DNA from: Alphaproteobacteria bacterium
GTDB lineage: Bacteria > Pseudomonadota > Alphaproteobacteria > UBA828
Length of the DNA stretch: 64,000 nucleotides
NCBI GenBank assembly: GCA_022823305.1
Contig: JAJDXK010000152.1
Span: 1 to 64,000, forward strand
Direction of reading: 5' to 3'
In this document: piece after piece, positions 7,268-16,537 of the stretch
Layout of the letters: the number at the start of each line of letters is the position of its first letter
Numbering within the stretch: the first letter of the stretch is position 1
Notes under the pieces: model-generated
What the model saw: only the letters and a program-made list of their open reading frames with translations
Database searches by the model: none
What the model was told of the DNA's origin: nothing
Position numbers and translations under genes: made by a program

Positions 7268-10200
7268 ATGCGATCGACGGCCCGCATCGCTCTCCAGGTG
7301 CTCGGTGCCCTGTTCGCCGTGCTCGCAGTACTTTTCGGCCTTGCGGCGTGGCGGCTTTCCAGCGGCCCGCTATCGGTCGGGTTCCTCTCACCCTACGTCG
7401 AGGAAGCGCTTCAGGGTGACGATCTCGCCTACCGCATCAAGTTCGAGGACACCGTCCTCGTCTGGGCCGGCTGGAGCCACCCGCTCGAAATCCAGGTTAC
7501 GGAGGTCCACGTCGAGGATCCGAGCGGCACGACCCTGGCGCAGGTTCCGGCGGCCTCGCTGGGCATAAGCGGCGCATCCCTGTTGCGCGGGGTCATCGCT
7601 CCCACCTCGATCGCGCTCCACGGGCTGCGTCTCGGCCTCGTGCGCGATGCCGACGGACAGATGCATGTCGCTGGCGCCGGCCAGGAGGAGACTGCGGAGG
7701 AGGGCGCCGCCGACGCCCTGGTGGCGGACCTGCTCGATCCGCCACGCGAGGAGGATCACCCGCTGGCGCAACTCAGGCGGGTTAGCCTCCGCGACGCGTC
7801 TCTCGCACTTCATGACGACGTATCGGGACTGACGTGGGAAGCGCCGAAGGCCGACCTTACTCTCGACATGGACGAGGCCGCGATCGTCGGCCGCCTGTCG
7901 ATGGACTTGCAGGTGCGGGACGTCGAGACCCGCCTCCATGTCCAGCTCTTCCACCACCGCGAGAGCAAGATGGGCAGCGCCGCGGTCGAGTTCGCCGGAC
8001 TGAACCCGGCGCAACTTGCCTCCGCAGCGCAGGAGCTCGAGGATTTTGCAGGCCTCCGGGTCCCGCTCTCCGGCACGGTGGCGCTGGATCTGGCGCCCGG
8101 GGGAGCATTCGCGGGAGCAGACTTCGAAATCGTCGGCGAGGCCGGCGAAGTGTCCATGCCGGACGTCTTTCCCGCGCCCGTTTCGGTCCGCCGGCTCACC
8201 GCCGCAGGCTCCGTCGACGACACGCTGTCGCGGCTCGATCTCGACTCGTTTGTCATGGAGACCGACCGCCCCAGATTTTCCCTGAAGGGCCGGTTCTGGC
8301 GCGACGATGCGGGCATCGGGATGCGCGGACAATTCGGGGCGCGCGACATGCCCTTCGATTCCCTTGGCGACTACTGGCCGGAATCGCTCATCGGGCATGG
8401 CCGTGCATGGATCGTGGAGAACGTTAGCGATGGCACGATCACCCGCTTCGACGCCACTCTCGATCTCGAACCCGGTGCGCTGGAGCATGGCCGCTTCTCC
8501 GCCGATTCCGCGTTCGGCACTCTCGCCTTCGAGAATGCGAGCGTCCATTACCTGCGGCCGATGCCGGCCGTGGAGGGTGTCGACGGAACCGGGCGCTTCA
8601 CCACCGATTCGCTGGAGCTTTCGATGAGCGGCGGCAGCATCGCAGGCATCACGGCTTCGCGCGGAACTGCCTTGCTGAGCGACATCCAGGGGGACGACCC
8701 CCACATGTCGACGATGATCGAGGCGGAGGGAGCGGCGACGGACGCCCTGCGGCTGCTGGATCATCCGCGCCTTGGCCTGGTCGGCAAGGCCGGGCTGCGG
8801 CCGGAGCAGGTCGGCGGCACCGTAAGCACCCTGTTCTCGGTCGACCTGCCGCTGGACAGGTCGATCGAGCCCGAGCAGGTCAGCGTCTCCGCCGTGGCGC
8901 GGGTGCGAGATGCCCGGATGGACGAGATCGCCGGCACCGCGGATCTGACGGAGGGAGCGCTCCGCCTCGGTGTCGACAATGCGAGCATGGAGGTGCGTGG
9001 CCCGGCCAGGCTTCAGGGCATGCCCGCGACGATCCTGTGGCAGGAGAGATTCGGCGCCGACGCCCCCTTCGCGCGGCGGTACGACGTATCCACGACGGTG
9101 ACGCCCGAGGGTTTGGCGGCACTGGGGCTTGACCTGGCGCCCTACGTCCAGGGCAGCCTCGTGCTCGATGGTGACTTCATCGATCCGGGCGGGGGCGAAA
9201 CACCGCGCGCGACGGTGCGGCTCGATGCGCGGGACGCGGAACTCGCGATTCCGGACCTCTACTGGTCCAAGTCTGCGGGCGAGCCGGCAACGGTACATGT
9301 CGTTGCCGCCGTGCCGCTCGAGGGGCCGGTCGAGCTCACCAGGGTCGAGCTCGAGACGGAGACCCTGAGCGCCCTTGGCCGTGCGTCGCTGGCGCGCGGT
9401 GCCGATGCGGCGCAGGAGATCACGATCGAGAGGCTGCGCTACGGGGCCACCGACATTGCGGGCAGGATCGAGACCGACGGCGACGGCACGCGGCTCTCGG
9501 TACGGGGCCGGAGCCTGGACGCGCGGCCCTACATCCGCCGTCTCATGGAGGAGGACTCCGAGGAGGCAGACCCGCTCGCACTCGTTCTCGATGTCGAACG
9601 CGTCCTGACCGCCGACGATCACCAGCTGACCAACGTGCGTGCGCGCTTCGAAACGGATCCGGACAACCGTCATGCAGGCTTCATGGATGCGACGCTGGCG
9701 AGCGGCGAGCCCTTTCGCTTCACCCTCGAACGCCGGGCAGGCAAGCGCCTGTTGACCGTTCGATCAAGCGACGCGGGCGAGGTCGCCCGCACCTTCGACA
9801 TCTACGACAACGCCGTTGGCGGCGACCTCCTGCTGGAGGCGGTTCTGCACGACGACCAGCCCGGCGAGCCCGTCGAGGGCACCGTCTGGATCGACGACTA
9901 CAGGGTGATCAATGCGCCGACACTGGCCCGGCTGCTCTCCATAGCGGCGCTGACCGGCATCGTCGACGCGCTGCGGGGCGAGGGCATCGGGTTTTCGAAG
10001 TTCGAGCTGCCTTTCTCGCTCGAGAACGATGTCCTTACCGTCAGGGACGCCCGGGCATCGGGCTTCGCCATCGGCGTCAACGCCGAGGGGACGGTAAACC
10101 TGGATACCGACGAAGTGGACATGCGCGGCACGGTGGTCCCGGCCTATTCGCTCAACACGCTGATCAACATCGTCCCCATACTGGGCGACCTGCTGACCGG

Positions 10201-10357
10201 CGGAGAGGGCGAGGGAATATTCGCCGCAACCTATCAGGTCAGCGGTACCACCGAAGATCCCGATGTCTCGGTGAACCCGCTCTCGGCGCTCGCGCCGGGG
10301 TTCCTCCGCGACCTGTTCTCGTTTCTGGAAGAGGGCGAATCGGACGACTCCGAGTAA
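7268..10357 (+). CDS. AsmA/YhdP-like envelope protein (DUF3971 and AsmA-like C-terminal region)
   Basis: A 1029-residue protein with a single N-terminal membrane anchor (about residues 5-27, rich in Ala, Leu and Val) followed by a long, repetitive beta-rich periplasmic body. The C-terminal part (GTVVPAYSLNTLINIVPILG, then NPLSALAPGFLRDLF) is typical of alphaproteobacterial YhdP-like proteins. AsmA-clan proteins bridge the inner and outer membranes and are implicated in phospholipid transport to the outer membrane. I chose ATG 7268 because it opens directly into the anchor; the frame stays open upstream into glnE. The gene is divergent from glnE and convergent with the FrnE-like gene. Confidence 0.85.
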   Translation: MRSTARIALQVLGALFAVLAVLFGLAAWRLSSGPLSVGFLSPYVEEALQGDDLAYRIKFEDTVLVWAGWSHPLEIQVTEVHVEDPSGTTLAQVPAASLGISGASLLRGVIAPTSIALHGLRLGLVRDADGQMHVAGAGQEETAEEGAADALVADLLDPPREEDHPLAQLRRVSLRDASLALHDDVSGLTWEAPKADLTLDMDEAAIVGRLSMDLQVRDVETRLHVQLFHHRESKMGSAAVEFAGLNPAQLASAAQELEDFAGLRVPLSGTVALDLAPGGAFAGADFEIVGEAGEVSMPDVFPAPVSVRRLTAAGSVDDTLSRLDLDSFVMETDRPRFSLKGRFWRDDAGIGMRGQFGARDMPFDSLGDYWPESLIGHGRAWIVENVSDGTITRFDATLDLEPGALEHGRFSADSAFGTLAFENASVHYLRPMPAVEGVDGTGRFTTDSLELSMSGGSIAGITASRGTALLSDIQGDDPHMSTMIEAEGAATDALRLLDHPRLGLVGKAGLRPEQVGGTVSTLFSVDLPLDRSIEPEQVSVSAVARVRDARMDEIAGTADLTEGALRLGVDNASMEVRGPARLQGMPATILWQERFGADAPFARRYDVSTTVTPEGLAALGLDLAPYVQGSLVLDGDFIDPGGGETPRATVRLDARDAELAIPDLYWSKSAGEPATVHVVAAVPLEGPVELTRVELETETLSALGRASLARGADAAQEITIERLRYGATDIAGRIETDGDGTRLSVRGRSLDARPYIRRLMEEDSEEADPLALVLDVERVLTADDHQLTNVRARFETDPDNRHAGFMDATLASGEPFRFTLERRAGKRLLTVRSSDAGEVARTFDIYDNAVGGDLLLEAVLHDDQPGEPVEGTVWIDDYRVINAPTLARLLSIAALTGIVDALRGEGIGFSKFELPFSLENDVLTVRDARASGFAIGVNAEGTVNLDTDEVDMRGTVVPAYSLNTLINIVPILGDLLTGGEGEGIFAATYQVSGTTEDPDVSVNPLSALAPGFLRDLFSFLEEGESDDSE

Positions 10358-10383
10358 ACGGCCGTCCGTATCTGCCCCAAGGG

Positions 10384-11046
10384 TCAGGTCGTTGAAGGTT
10401 GGGCCTCTGGCTCCTTTTCGCCCTCGGCGGCGGCTGCAAGCTCGAAGACGCGCTCGAAGACATCCGGCGGCTGGGCGCCGGAGACTGCATAGCGACCCTC
10501 GAAAACGAAACAGGGCACGCCGGAGATGCCCATGCGGCTCGCTGCCTCGCTCTCCTGACGCACCTCGGCGATGCCCGCTTCGCCGGCCAGAAAGCGGCTT
10601 ACCTTGTCCTCATCGAGGCCGCCGTCCGCCCCGGCGGCGGCGAGCACGGCGTTGTCGCCGATGTCCTCACCCCGCTCGAAATAGCGGTGGAACAGGGCCT
10701 CGACCACCTGGTCCTGGACGCCTTTCGCCCCGGCCAGGGCGATCAGGCGGTGTGAGTCCACGGTGTTGGGCGTGCGCGCGATACGGTCGAAGGCGAAGCG
10801 TATACCTTCGGCCTCGCCGGCCTCTTCGATCGCCCCGAAGATCTCGGCAACACGCTCCTCCGAGCCGAACTTCGCCACCATGTAGCGGTGGCGATCGACG
10901 CCCTCCGCCGGCATGTCCGGGTTGAGCTGGAACGGGCGCCATTCGACCGCGAGTTCCGCAGGGCGGTTGGCCTGGGCGCGCTCGAACCGCCGCTTGCCGA
11001 TATAGCACCAAGGACAAATTGTGTCGGAGACGATGGCAATCTGCAT
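10384..11046 (-). CDS. DsbA-family oxidoreductase (FrnE-like)
   Basis: A 220-residue thioredoxin-fold protein with an insertion, of the FrnE/2-hydroxychromene-2-carboxylate isomerase-like group. The active site CPWC is at residues 11-14, and the cis-proline loop is GISGVPCFVF near 175-185. There is no signal peptide, so it is likely cytosolic, where FrnE relatives act as disulfide oxidoreductases in stress responses. It is a monocistronic-looking gene, convergent with the AsmA-like gene and divergent from the acyl-CoA synthetase across about 87 bases. Confidence 0.88.
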   Translation of the reverse strand: MQIAIVSDTICPWCYIGKRRFERAQANRPAELAVEWRPFQLNPDMPAEGVDRHRYMVAKFGSEERVAEIFGAIEEAGEAEGIRFAFDRIARTPNTVDSHRLIALAGAKGVQDQVVEALFHRYFERGEDIGDNAVLAAAGADGGLDEDKVSRFLAGEAGIAEVRQESEAASRMGISGVPCFVFEGRYAVSGAQPPDVFERVFELAAAAEGEKEPEAQPSTT

Positions 11047-11133
11047 GACCGGATTATAGCGGGTGGCCGGTTGCCGCGCGAGGCGCGATCCGGACGGCGC
11101 TTGTTCTTGACCCTGTGTCAGCCGGGTCCGACC

Positions 11134-12843
11134 ATGGGCAAGTCGACCACGTCAAGGGCGAGCAGCGTGTCTGACATCGGCCGCTATGAGCAGGGCCTCG
11201 ACCGGCAGCCGGCGAACCATTCGGCGCTGACCCCGTGCGATTTCATGGCGCGTGCGGCCGCGATCTATCCGGCGCGGACCGCCGTCGTGCACGGCACGCT
11301 GCGGCGGAGCTACGCCGAAACCTATGCGCGCTGCCGGCGGCTGGCTTCGGCGCTCGCCGGGCGCGGCATCGGCCTCGGCGACACGGTCTCGATCATGGCA
11401 TCCAACGTGCCGGCCATGCTGGAGGCCCATTTCGGCGTGCCCATGGCCGGTGCGGTGCTCAATGCCCTCAATATCCGCCTCGATGCGGCTTCCGTGGCCT
11501 GGATGCTGGGCCATGCGCGCTCGCGCGTGCTCATCGCCGATGCCGCGTTCGCGGACGTGGTGGAAGAGGCGCTGGCGGCGCTCGAAAGCCGGCCGCACCT
11601 CGTGGTGGTCGCGGATGACGGGGAGGGGGAGGGGAGCGAGGGCTTCGCGGACGAGAGCTACGAGTCCCTGCTGGCCACCGGGTCGCCCGATTTCGACTGG
11701 CCCTGGCCGGAGGACGAGTGGCAGGCGATCTCCCTCAACTATACCTCGGGCACCACCGGGCGGCCGAAGGGGGTCGTCTATCACCACCGCGGCGCCTACC
11801 TGAACGCGCTGAGCAACGTGCTCATGAACGGGATGAGCCGCGATACGGTCTATCTCTGGACCCTCCCGATGTTTCACTGCAACGGCTGGACCCACACCTG
11901 GGCGGTGACGGCCGCTGCCGGCACCCACGTATGCCTGCGCCGGCCGGAGCCGGCCGAGGTGTTCCGCCTGATCGCGGAGGAGCACGTCACCCACATGGCC
12001 GGCGCGCCGGTGGTGCTCGGCATGCTGATCAACGCGCCCGAGAGCGACAAGCGCCGCTTCGATCAGGTCGTCGAGGTGGCGACCGGAGGCGCCGCGCCTC
12101 CGGCACCGGTGATCGCGGCCATGGAGGCCATGGGGTTCAACGTGACCCACCTCTACGGGCTCACCGAGGTCTACGGACCTGCGCTGGTGGCGGCACCGCA
12201 GGACGACTGGCCGGCACTGCCGCTCGACGAGCGCGCCGCGCTGATGGCGCGCCAGGGCGTGCGCCATCACGCCATCCGGGGGGCGATGGTCGCCGATCCC
12301 GAGACCCTGACCCCGATTCCGGCCGACGGCGCCACGGTCGGCGAGATCGTGCTGCGCGGCAACACGGTGATGAAGGGCTATCTCGACGACGCCGGCGCCA
12401 CTGCCCGGGCCTTTCGCGGCGGCTGGTTCCACAGCGGCGATCTCGCCGTGATGCACCCTGACGGGTATATCCAGATTACCGACAGGGCCAAGGACATCAT
12501 CATCTCCGGCGGCGAGAACATCTCGAGCATCGAGGTGGAAAACGCGCTCTACAGCCACGAAGCCGTGCTCGAAGCGGCGGTGGTCGCGCGGCCCGATCCC
12601 AAGTGGGGCGAGACGCCCTGCGCCTTCGTCACGCTGAAGCCCGACGTGCCGGAGATTACCGAGGAGGCATTGATCGACCATTGCCGGTCGCAACTGGCGC
12701 ATTTCAAGGCCCCGCGCACGGTCGTCTTCGGCGATCTGCCGAAGACGGCGACCGGCAAGATCATGAAGTTCGATCTGCGCGAACGCGCCCGGGCGCTGCC
12801 TTCCGGCGCTGCGGAAAGGGAGGCGGCGAGGCGGGGCAGGTGA
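11134..12843 (+). CDS. AMP-binding acyl-CoA synthetase
   Basis: This 569-residue ANL-superfamily ligase activates a carboxylic acid as an acyl-adenylate and then an acyl-CoA. The P-loop YTSGTTGRPKG is at 203-213, the LYGLTEVYGP segment follows at about 345, the hinge region contains GGWFHSGDLAV and DRAKDIIISGGENIS, and the catalytic lysine lies in PKTATGKIMK near the C-terminus. The overall pattern resembles medium-chain or methylmercaptopropionate-type ligases, but the substrate cannot be read from sequence. ATG 11134 is the annotated start; an in-frame GTG at 11167 is possible, because the first ten residues are Ser/Lys-rich and look unconserved. Confidence 0.9.
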   Translation: MGKSTTSRASSVSDIGRYEQGLDRQPANHSALTPCDFMARAAAIYPARTAVVHGTLRRSYAETYARCRRLASALAGRGIGLGDTVSIMASNVPAMLEAHFGVPMAGAVLNALNIRLDAASVAWMLGHARSRVLIADAAFADVVEEALAALESRPHLVVVADDGEGEGSEGFADESYESLLATGSPDFDWPWPEDEWQAISLNYTSGTTGRPKGVVYHHRGAYLNALSNVLMNGMSRDTVYLWTLPMFHCNGWTHTWAVTAAAGTHVCLRRPEPAEVFRLIAEEHVTHMAGAPVVLGMLINAPESDKRRFDQVVEVATGGAAPPAPVIAAMEAMGFNVTHLYGLTEVYGPALVAAPQDDWPALPLDERAALMARQGVRHHAIRGAMVADPETLTPIPADGATVGEIVLRGNTVMKGYLDDAGATARAFRGGWFHSGDLAVMHPDGYIQITDRAKDIIISGGENISSIEVENALYSHEAVLEAAVVARPDPKWGETPCAFVTLKPDVPEITEEALIDHCRSQLAHFKAPRTVVFGDLPKTATGKIMKFDLRERARALPSGAAEREAARRGR

Positions 12844-12918
12844 TCGCGCCCCTGTCAGAGAACAAGGGAATTTTCCACTGTGTATCAGATAGTCAGATGG
12901 TCTTCTTCATAATTCAGG

Positions 12919-12946
12919 AAAAGGCGACCGTCGGGTTGCGCGGTCG
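12919..12946 (-). terminator. Candidate intrinsic terminator after the aminotransferase gene
   Basis: On the - strand, 15 bases past the aminotransferase stop, a six-base stem (CGACCG with CGGTCG, loop of ten bases) is followed within two bases by TTTT. It lies in the 117-base spacer between two convergent genes, where a terminator is expected. The stem is short, so strength is uncertain. Confidence 0.5.
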
Positions 12947-12960
12947 TCGGCGCCGAAAGA

Positions 12961-14364
12961 TCACTCCGCCGAGGCAGCCACTGGCGTAGCACCCATTCCC
13001 TCCCGGGCGGCGGTGTCGGCGATCTCGTCCAGCACTGCGCGCAGCGTGCCCATCAGCTCTCCGATCTGCGCCTCCGTGATCGTGAAGGGCGGAGCAACGA
13101 TGACGGCATCGCCGATCGGCCGCGTGATGAGGCCGCGCGCATACGCCACCTGCACGATGCGCTCGCCGATCTCGTGCGCCGGGTCGAAGGGCCGCTTGCC
13201 GGCCCTGTCCGCGACGATCTCCAGCGCGCCGAGGAGTCCGACGCAGCGCACCTCGCCCACCAGGGGGTGATCTCCGAATTCCTGCAGCGCCGCCTCGAGG
13301 GCGGGCGAGACCGCCCTCACATTGTCGAGCAGGCCGCCCGGCTCGGTGATGAGTGCGATGGTCTCCAGGGCGACCGCCGCGGCGACCGGGCTGCCGCCGG
13401 TGGTGAAGCCGTGAGGAAATTCGTCGTACGCGTCCGCCGCATGGCGCAGCCGGCGGTCCATCTCCGGCGAGAGCAGCACCGCCGCCATGGGGTAGTAGCC
13501 GGAGGTCAGCGCCTTCGAGGTGACCAGAATGTCCGGCACAAAGCCGTAGGTTTCCGCGCCCCACAGGTTCCCGGTCCGCCCCAGCCCGGTCACCACCTCG
13601 TCGGCGACCAGCGGGATTCCGTAGCGGTTGAGGATGGCCTGGATCCTTGGGAAATAGCCGGCCGGCGGCGGCACGGCGCCGCCTGCGCCCATCACCGGCT
13701 CGGCGAAGAAGCCGGCAATGGTCTCGGCGCCCTCCGCCTCGATCAACGCCTCCAGCTCACCTGCGAGACGGTCGACATACGCGGCCTCGCTCTCGCCGGG
13801 ATGGGCGTTGCGCCAGTAGTGCGGCGCCTCGACGTAGCGGACCTCCGGCAGCGGCAGGCCGAAGGCGCCGATATAGGGCTTGCCGTTGAGGCTGCACGCA
13901 GCAACGGTGGTGCCGTGGTAGGCCATGGAGCGGGAGACGAGGGTGCGCCGCTCGGGCGCGCCGGCACCGATCCCCATCATCCAGAGCATCTTGATCGCGG
14001 TGTCGTTGGCCTCCGACCCTGAATTGACGAAGTAGACCTTCGCCACCTCCATCGGTGCGATCTCGACCAGTTTCTCGGCGAGCGTGATCGGTGTCAGTGC
14101 GGTGCGTCCGAAGAAGGTGTGGTAGGCCGGCATCGCCGACATGGCCGCGTGGGCCGCCTGCACCAGCCTGGGCTCGCTGAACCCAGCCACCACGTTCCAC
14201 AGGCCCGATACGCTCTCCAGATAGCGCTTGCCATGGGTGTCGCGGACGTAGATACCTTCGCCCCGTTCCAGCACGAGCGGACCGTCCCGTTCCAGGCTGG
14301 GGAGGTGGGTGAAGGAATGCAGATGATGCGCGAGATCGCGCGCCTCGGGAGAATTCAGCGCCAT
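12961..14364 (-). CDS. Class III (omega-type) aminotransferase
   Basis: A 467-residue PLP enzyme of the class III family, which moves amino groups from omega-amines or beta-amino acids to pyruvate or another keto acid. Visible features are the NSGSEAND cofactor phosphate region (114-121), the PLP-ring Asp255 (LVADEVVTG) and the Schiff-base Lys284 (TSKALTSGYYPM). The sequence fits the broad aspartate-family/omega-amino-acid:pyruvate aminotransferase group. The substrate is not identifiable. It is divergent from a D-2-hydroxyacid dehydrogenase across 80 bases and appears to be transcribed alone. Confidence 0.9.
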   Translation of the reverse strand: MALNSPEARDLAHHLHSFTHLPSLERDGPLVLERGEGIYVRDTHGKRYLESVSGLWNVVAGFSEPRLVQAAHAAMSAMPAYHTFFGRTALTPITLAEKLVEIAPMEVAKVYFVNSGSEANDTAIKMLWMMGIGAGAPERRTLVSRSMAYHGTTVAACSLNGKPYIGAFGLPLPEVRYVEAPHYWRNAHPGESEAAYVDRLAGELEALIEAEGAETIAGFFAEPVMGAGGAVPPPAGYFPRIQAILNRYGIPLVADEVVTGLGRTGNLWGAETYGFVPDILVTSKALTSGYYPMAAVLLSPEMDRRLRHAADAYDEFPHGFTTGGSPVAAAVALETIALITEPGGLLDNVRAVSPALEAALQEFGDHPLVGEVRCVGLLGALEIVADRAGKRPFDPAHEIGERIVQVAYARGLITRPIGDAVIVAPPFTITEAQIGELMGTLRAVLDEIADTAAREGMGATPVAASAE

Positions 14365-14444
14365 CGCTGGGGACCTCGGACCGTTCCGTCGGTGAACGCA
14401 TGCCTCGGCGGCCGTCGCGTCGACGCGCAGACCGCGAGGCGAGC

Positions 14445-15410
14445 ATGCCGAAGGTAATCATACACGATGCGATCGACAGCGCGGGCCTCGATGTGCTGGC
14501 GCGCCGCGCCAATCTCGAAGTCCGCGAGGTGGCGCGGGACGACGACGAGACGCTGCACCGCGAGATCGTCGATGCCGACGGCCTGATCCTGCGCTACCTG
14601 CCATTGCGCGAGCCCGCTCTCAGGCAGGCGACGCGGCTCAAGGTGATCGCACGCCACGGCGTCGGCTGCGACAACATCGACATGGCGACGGCGACGGCAC
14701 TCAAGATCCCCGTCGCCACGGTGGGCGACGCCAATGCGGTCACGGTCGCCGAGCTCACGCTCTACTTCATGCTCGCTGCGGGCAAGAAGGGCCGTCACTA
14801 CGACGAATCCGTGAGACGCGGCGACTTTCTCGTGCGAGAGGCCGCCGACCATCTCGAACTCTACGGGCAGACCGTGCTGATCGTCGGCTTCGGGCGCATC
14901 GGGCGGCGCGTGGCGGCACGCTGCCGCGCCTTCGAGATGCGGGTCGAATGCTGCGACCCCTACATTCCGCAGCAGGAAATCGCCGACGCCGGCTGCACGC
15001 CCGTGGCCGACCTCTCGGAGGCGTTGGCGCGCGCGGACTACGTCACCGTCCACGTGCCGCTGAACGACGAAACCCGTCACATGATCGACCGAGAAGCGCT
15101 CGGGCAGATGAAGCGAGGCGCTGTCCTCGTCAACGCTGCCCGGGGCCCGATCGTCGATGGAGCCGCCGTCGTCGAGGCGCTGGACTCGGGCCATCTGGCT
15201 GGCGTCGGGCTGGACGTATTCGAGCCGGAGCCGCCGCGCGGGGACGATCCCTTGCTGCATCATCCGTCGACGGTGCTCATGCCGCACATGGGCGGCTCGT
15301 CCCGCGGCGCCTTCGTCCGCATGGCGACCCGCTGCGCGCAGAACGTTTTGGATGCCCTGGACGGCAGGCTCGATCCCTCCTTCGTGTTCAATCCCGACGC
15401 CTTGAACTGA
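14445..15410 (+). CDS. D-2-hydroxyacid dehydrogenase (phosphoglycerate dehydrogenase-like)
   Basis: A 321-residue NAD(P)-dependent oxidoreductase that interconverts a 2-keto acid and a D-2-hydroxy acid. The Rossmann motif GFGRIG is at 148-153, and the catalytic trio is Arg233 (NAARGPIVD), Glu262 (FEPEP) and His281 (MPHMGGSS). It lacks the C-terminal ACT/ASB regulatory extension of long SerA proteins, so a role in hydroxypyruvate, glyoxylate or another 2-keto acid is as likely as serine synthesis. ATG 14445 was chosen because the family N-terminus MPKVIIHD begins there. Confidence 0.9.
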   Translation: MPKVIIHDAIDSAGLDVLARRANLEVREVARDDDETLHREIVDADGLILRYLPLREPALRQATRLKVIARHGVGCDNIDMATATALKIPVATVGDANAVTVAELTLYFMLAAGKKGRHYDESVRRGDFLVREAADHLELYGQTVLIVGFGRIGRRVAARCRAFEMRVECCDPYIPQQEIADAGCTPVADLSEALARADYVTVHVPLNDETRHMIDREALGQMKRGAVLVNAARGPIVDGAAVVEALDSGHLAGVGLDVFEPEPPRGDDPLLHHPSTVLMPHMGGSSRGAFVRMATRCAQNVLDALDGRLDPSFVFNPDALN

Positions 15411-15504
15411 AGCATTCCGACACGCTTCCGCAGCCTGCCCGGAGCGCCCACCGAAGAAGAGGGGGCTTGGCGTGCGGGCATCCTGCGTGGCATAGGGAAT
15501 CGCC

Positions 15505-16518
15505 ATGAAATGGCGCGAGTCGCGGATTCGACTGACCACCACACGCATCGTCGCCGGAGCGATGCTCGCCGGAATGCTTGTGGCGGGCGGCGGCGGGGCG
15601 GCGCAGGAGGCCGGCGTCGAGGACTTTTCTGAATGGGTCGAGGGGGTGCGCAGCGAGGCGCTCGGCCTCGGGATCAGCGCCGCCACCTTCGATGCGGCAT
15701 TCGCCGGAATCGAGCCGATCCCGCGCGTCATAGAACTCGACCGCAGCCAGCCGGAGGTCACCCTCACCCTCGCCGAGTACCTTGAGCGCGTGGTGCCCGG
15801 GTCGCGCGTTGCGCAGGGCCGCGAGCTGCTCGCAGCCCATCGCGACCTGCTCGAGCCGATCGGACGCCAGTACGGCGTCCCCCCGCGCTTCATCGTCGCG
15901 CTCTGGGGCATCGAGACCAGCTTTGGCAGGTATCTTGGCGGCTTTCCCGTGATCGGCGCGCTGGCGACGCTCGCCCACGACGGCCGGCGCAGCGCCTATT
16001 TCCGCCAGGAGCTGCTGCATGCGCTTCGCATTCTGGAGGACGGTCACATCACGCCGGAGGCGATGGTGGGAAGCTGGGCGGGCGCCATGGGACAGAGCCA
16101 GTTCATGCCGTCGAGCTTCGTGCGCTACGCGGTCGACCACGACCGCGACGGCAGACGCGACATCTGGGGCACGCAGGGCGACGTGTTCGCCTCTGCGGCC
16201 AACTACCTTGCGCAGGCAGGGTGGCGGCCCGGCGAGACCTGGGGGCGGCAGGTGCGGCTGCCGGACGCCTTCGATCCCGCGCACACCGGGTTGGAGGTCA
16301 AGAAGAGCCTCGCCGAATGGCAGGCCCTCGGCTTGCGCCGCGCCGACGGTGGCGACCTGCCGCAGGCCGACATGAGCGGCTCGGTGGTCCTGCCGGGCGG
16401 CGAAGGGGGGCCAGCATACCTGGTATACGGCAACTACCGGACCATCATGCGGTGGAACCGGTCGTTCTACTTCGCGACCGCTGTCGGACTGTTGGCCGAC
16501 AGAATCGGGGAGCGGTGA
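15505..16518 (+). CDS. MltB-family lytic murein transglycosylase
   Basis: A 337-residue exported muramidase-type enzyme that cleaves the glycan backbone of peptidoglycan with 1,6-anhydro ring formation. A signal peptide spans about residues 1-33, without a lipobox, so the protein is probably soluble in the periplasm. The SLT_2 catalytic Glu137 lies in ALWGIETSFG, followed by the MGQSQFMPSSF segment typical of the family. There is no C-terminal peptidoglycan-binding domain. Its stop is 19 bases before rlpA, with dacC next, forming a cell-wall remodelling operon. Confidence 0.92.
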   Translation: MKWRESRIRLTTTRIVAGAMLAGMLVAGGGGAAQEAGVEDFSEWVEGVRSEALGLGISAATFDAAFAGIEPIPRVIELDRSQPEVTLTLAEYLERVVPGSRVAQGRELLAAHRDLLEPIGRQYGVPPRFIVALWGIETSFGRYLGGFPVIGALATLAHDGRRSAYFRQELLHALRILEDGHITPEAMVGSWAGAMGQSQFMPSSFVRYAVDHDRDGRRDIWGTQGDVFASAANYLAQAGWRPGETWGRQVRLPDAFDPAHTGLEVKKSLAEWQALGLRRADGGDLPQADMSGSVVLPGGEGGPAYLVYGNYRTIMRWNRSFYFATAVGLLADRIGER

Positions 16519-16537
16519 CGACCGGCCGATACGGCCG

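Noticed and set aside
7388-9673. A 761-codon - strand open frame opposite the AsmA-like gene
   Set aside because: The + strand frame has a membrane anchor and conserved C-terminal segment; the antisense frame has neither and its composition is shadow-like.
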